DNA from: CAXMST01 sp032122625 | Lineage (GTDB): Bacteria > Actinomycetota > Thermoleophilia > Solirubrobacterales > 70-9 | DNA length: 41,800 nucleotides | Direction of reading: 5' to 3' | NCBI GenBank assembly: GCA_032122625.1 | Contig: JAQBGG010000138.1 | Location: forward strand, 1 to 41,800 | Shown: positions 39,671 through 41,800 of the stretch, one piece after another | How positions within the stretch are numbered: the stretch's first letter is position 1 | Layout of the letters: each line of letters begins with the position of its first letter | The notes under the pieces: generated by a model | The model's input: only the letters and a program-made list of their open reading frames with translations | The model's database searches: none | What the model was told of the DNA's origin: nothing | Translations under genes and position numbers: made by a program

Positions 39671-41035
39671 GTGTCTGTCCGGGCGATGCGCTGGCTGCTG
39701 CTCAAGGACCTGAAGCTGATGTGGCGCTCGCCGCTGCTGACGGCTCTGCTCGTGATCTACCCGATTGTGATCGCGGTGCTGATCGGCTTCGCGCTCTCCG
39801 GCGGTCCGAGCAAGCCGCGGGTCGCCTTCCTCAACGAGGTGCCGACGGACACGCCGCTCAACGTCGGCGGTGAGGAGTTCGACATCGTCGGCGCCCGCAG
39901 CGAGCTCTGCGATCGGATCGAGTGCGTGCGCGTCTCCAGCCGTGAGGAGGCGCGCGACCTGGTGGAGTCGGGCGACGTGCTCGGGGCCCTGATCATCCCC
40001 CCGGACCTGATCGACAAGCTGCAGTCTCTCGCGGGCCTGACGCCTGAGCAGCCGACCGTCGAGGTGCTCGTCAACGAGGAGGACCCGGTCAAGGGGCAGC
40101 TCGTCGACGACCGGATCGACTCGTTGCTCGCCGATGCGAACCTGCGGGTCTCACAGACCATCTCCGATGTCTCGATCAGCTATCTGGGGATCCTGCTCGA
40201 CGGCGGCTCGCTCAATTTCCTCGGCGAGGGCTTCGAGATCCTCGGTCTGCGCGGCGCCGAGGCGATCCTGCGGGAGATCAGGGTCGACCTGCCGAAGGGG
40301 AGCCCCGATCGGGCCGAGATCGACCGCGTGATCCGCTTCGCTCACCTCGCCGCCGAGAATCTCGACGTCGCCGACGATCTGCTCGGCGCCGTCAGCCAGC
40401 CGATTCAGGTCGACAAGGAGGTCGTCAAGGGCGGCAGCCCCTCGCTCGACACCTTCGCGATCGCGGTTGCGGCGACGATCACCCTGATGTTCGTCACGGT
40501 GCTGCTGGTCGCCGGGTCGCTGGCGCTCGAGCGCGAGGAAAACGCCTTCCGCAGGCTCGTCCGCGGGCTGGTTTCGCCCAGCGGCCTGCTGATTGAAAAG
40601 ATCGGCCTCGGCGTCGTCATGGCGCTGGCCGTGACGCTCCTGATGCTGGCGGGGCTCGAGTTGTTCGTCTCGCTGCAGTGGAGTCGGTTCCCACTCTGGA
40701 TCCCGGCGATCATCGCCGGCGGAGCGGCCTTCGCCGCGTTCGGCGCGGCGATCGGAGGGGCTGCCCGCGAGGTCCGCGCCTCCTCGCTGCTGGCCTTCAT
40801 GGTCTCGCTGCCGATCGCCTTCCTCTCGCTGGTGCCCTCGGGAACCGTCAGCCCCGGCGTCTTCGACGCGATCGGCGTCGTCACGGCGCTGTTTCCGTTC
40901 GACCCGGCGCTGCGGGCTCTCGAGGGGGCCTTGGAGGAGGCGGGACCGTCGCTCGGCGTCGCGATCGCCCATCTGGCGGCCCTCGCCGCCGCCTACGGCG
41001 TCCTTGCCAGGCTCGCCCTGCGGCGCTTCGCCTGA
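39671..41035 (+). CDS. ABC-2 type permease
   Basis: 454 residues. One N-terminal membrane segment (~20-40, LLTALLVIYPIVIAVLIGFAL), a ~200-residue extracytoplasmic region containing two beta-alpha substructures, and five C-terminal membrane segments from ~255. This is the ABC-2 subfamily architecture with a large loop after TM1 (YhfA/YhgE-like). Substrate unknown; drug, lipid or polysaccharide export are all possible. GTG 39671 immediately follows the ATPase TAG. Confidence 0.93.
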   Translation: MSVRAMRWLLLKDLKLMWRSPLLTALLVIYPIVIAVLIGFALSGGPSKPRVAFLNEVPTDTPLNVGGEEFDIVGARSELCDRIECVRVSSREEARDLVESGDVLGALIIPPDLIDKLQSLAGLTPEQPTVEVLVNEEDPVKGQLVDDRIDSLLADANLRVSQTISDVSISYLGILLDGGSLNFLGEGFEILGLRGAEAILREIRVDLPKGSPDRAEIDRVIRFAHLAAENLDVADDLLGAVSQPIQVDKEVVKGGSPSLDTFAIAVAATITLMFVTVLLVAGSLALEREENAFRRLVRGLVSPSGLLIEKIGLGVVMALAVTLLMLAGLELFVSLQWSRFPLWIPAIIAGGAAFAAFGAAIGGAAREVRASSLLAFMVSLPIAFLSLVPSGTVSPGVFDAIGVVTALFPFDPALRALEGALEEAGPSLGVAIAHLAALAAAYGVLARLALRRFA

Positions 41036-41068
41036 GTTCGGCGATCCGCGCCGCTGCTTAACAAGAAG

Positions 41069-41097
41069 GCCCGCCGACCGAACGGCGGTCGACGGGC
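41069..41097. terminator. Likely bidirectional terminator between ABC permease and repeat protein
   Basis: GCCCG-C-CGACCG, loop AACGG, CGGTCG-A-CGGGC: 11 base pairs with one C/A mismatch. On the minus strand it is followed by CTTCTTGTT, on the plus strand by GTTT. It separates the permease (ends 41035) from the convergent repeat gene (ends 41131). Confidence 0.75.
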
Positions 41098-41130
41098 GTT
41101 TCCGGCTACCCAGTTGTTCTCGGCTGGGAC

Positions 41131-41670
41131 TCAGACCGCGGGGGGATCCTCCTCGGGCGTGCCCTCGTCCTGCTTCGAGGAGACGCACTTGCCAAAGGCG
41201 TTCTTGCCGTTCTTGTTGCTCCCGTGGGTCTCCCTGAACGCGGCCGGGTCCGCGGCCCTCTCGGCCTTGCACTCCTTGGCTGCGTTCTTGAACTCCTCGG
41301 TGCCCTCGGCTACGGCCTGCTTGACCTTCGAGGAGACGCACTTGCCAAAGGCGTTCTTGCCGTTCTTGTTCGACCCGTGGGTCTCGTTGAACAGCGCCTC
41401 ATCCTCGGCCCGCTCGGCCTTGCACACCTGCGCCGCGTTCTGCAGCTCGGCCTTGCTGCCGGACTTCTCGCCCTTGACGCAGGTCCGCATCGCCCGCTTG
41501 CCGTAGGTGGCCCTGAAGGCAGCCTTGTCGGCCTTCTTCTCCGCCTTGCACTGGCTCTTGGCCACCTGCTTGGGGTTGGGGGCCTTGTCCGGCTTCGCGC
41601 CGGAAGCCACCGCGGCGACCATCAGGGCGCAGCTCAGCACCGCCAGGGGAATAATCGTCAGTCTCTTCAT
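41131..41670 (-). CDS. Secreted protein with three Cys-containing repeats, function unknown
   Basis: 179 residues. Signal peptide ~1-24 (MKRLTIIPLAVLSCALMVAAVASGA). Then three related repeats of ~50 residues, each with CKAE(K/R)xxDxxxF near the start and FGKCV or RTCV near the end: roughly 41-66, 83-112 and 134-163. The last two share SNKNGKNAFGKCVSSK. Each repeat has two Cys, consistent with one disulfide per repeat. I do not recognise a family. AGGAG precedes ATG 41670 by 7 bases. The two later repeats share an identical 45-bp DNA segment. Confidence 0.75.
   Translation of the reverse strand: MKRLTIIPLAVLSCALMVAAVASGAKPDKAPNPKQVAKSQCKAEKKADKAAFRATYGKRAMRTCVKGEKSGSKAELQNAAQVCKAERAEDEALFNETHGSNKNGKNAFGKCVSSKVKQAVAEGTEEFKNAAKECKAERAADPAAFRETHGSNKNGKNAFGKCVSSKQDEGTPEEDPPAV
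41173..41217. repeat. 45-bp direct repeat, copy 1
   Basis: Identical over 45 bases to 41326-41370, starting CTTCGAGGAGACGCACTTGC. Offset 153 bp, exactly 51 codons, so the repeat lies in frame within the secreted Cys-repeat protein. Confidence 0.9.
41326..41370. repeat. 45-bp direct repeat, copy 2
   Basis: Identical to 41173-41217. It codes for the same peptide core of the middle repeat; the flanking codons differ. Suggests recent duplication or gene conversion. Confidence 0.9.
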
Positions 41671-41800
41671 CTCGTCGCTCCTCTGCTCGTCCCACGCTTG
41701 GTGGAGTTTCGTTTCGCCTTTGTGTAGAGAGAGAACGGCTGGACCGCTCAGTTGTCAGGGGCTACTCTGGATCAGCTCGCCGGGCCCTTACCCTCGGGCA
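41671..41800. other. Upstream region of the secreted repeat gene; window end
   Basis: No gene is seen. On the minus strand, AGGAG near 41680 is the ribosome binding site for the repeat protein. A GTGTAGAGAGAGAA stretch (41721-41734) could contain its promoter core on the minus strand (CTACAC), but the match is weak. Confidence 0.4.

Overview
This window is a chromosomal replication-origin region of a high-GC bacterium, almost certainly an actinobacterium. Three things show this: the fhaA-fhaB-pstP-rodA-pbpA-pknB cell-wall signalling operon lies beside the origin, as in Mycobacterium and Streptomyces; the core order is gyrA-gyrB-dciA-recF-dnaN-dnaA | rpmH-rnpA-yidD-yidC-jag-rsmG-parA-parB; and GTG and TTG starts, stop/start overlaps and short-leader promoters are common. 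A deep-branching lineage such as Thermoleophilia (Solirubrobacterales) fits the gene neighbourhood and the E. coli-size GyrB, but that placement is inference. The window looks like ordinary core chromosome. I see no integrase, transposase, phage gene, CRISPR array or toxin-antitoxin locus that I can support, and no convincing new defence or biosynthetic system.

Layout. 1-1183: the tail of a membrane Ser/Thr kinase, convergent with a small VOC (glyoxalase-fold) gene. 1220-11206, minus strand: an operon-like run of a polytopic kinase, fhaA, fhaB, PP2C phosphatase, rodA, pbpA, pknB (four PASTA repeats) and a D-Ala-D-Ala ligase, mostly coupled by 4-base overlaps. It links envelope sensing to septal/lateral wall synthesis and precursor supply. 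11322-14561, plus strand: a membrane-anchored unknown, a DUF4446-like gene, prephenate dehydratase and an HNH nuclease. 14586-15449: a small secreted unknown and a gene-poor stretch with a 14-codon reading frame behind an unusually complete Shine-Dalgarno sequence, plus a strong hairpin.

15450-24869, minus strand: gyrA, gyrB, dciA, recF, dnaN, dnaA. 25062-29677, plus strand: rpmH, rnpA, yidD, yidC, jag/khpB, rsmG, parA, parB. Gene direction flips between dnaA and rpmH, as expected where two replichores diverge. The 146-bp dnaN-dnaA spacer holds three degenerate, regularly spaced DnaA-box-like sites and is my best oriC candidate. A near-consensus parS site lies inside the first codons of yidD.

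29802-32714: tRNA-Ile(GAT) immediately before a bifunctional-nuclease-family gene, then on the minus strand a class I/II aminotransferase overlapping a second D-Ala-D-Ala ligase. 32828-38050, plus strand: a membrane unknown, an alkaline-phosphatase-superfamily enzyme, a GtrA protein, a Lys/Ala-rich small protein, a polytopic glycosyltransferase-like protein and a hot-dog thioesterase. 38084-41035: a YmdB-type phosphodiesterase divergent from an ABC-2 exporter pair. 41131-41670: a secreted protein built of three Cys-containing repeats.
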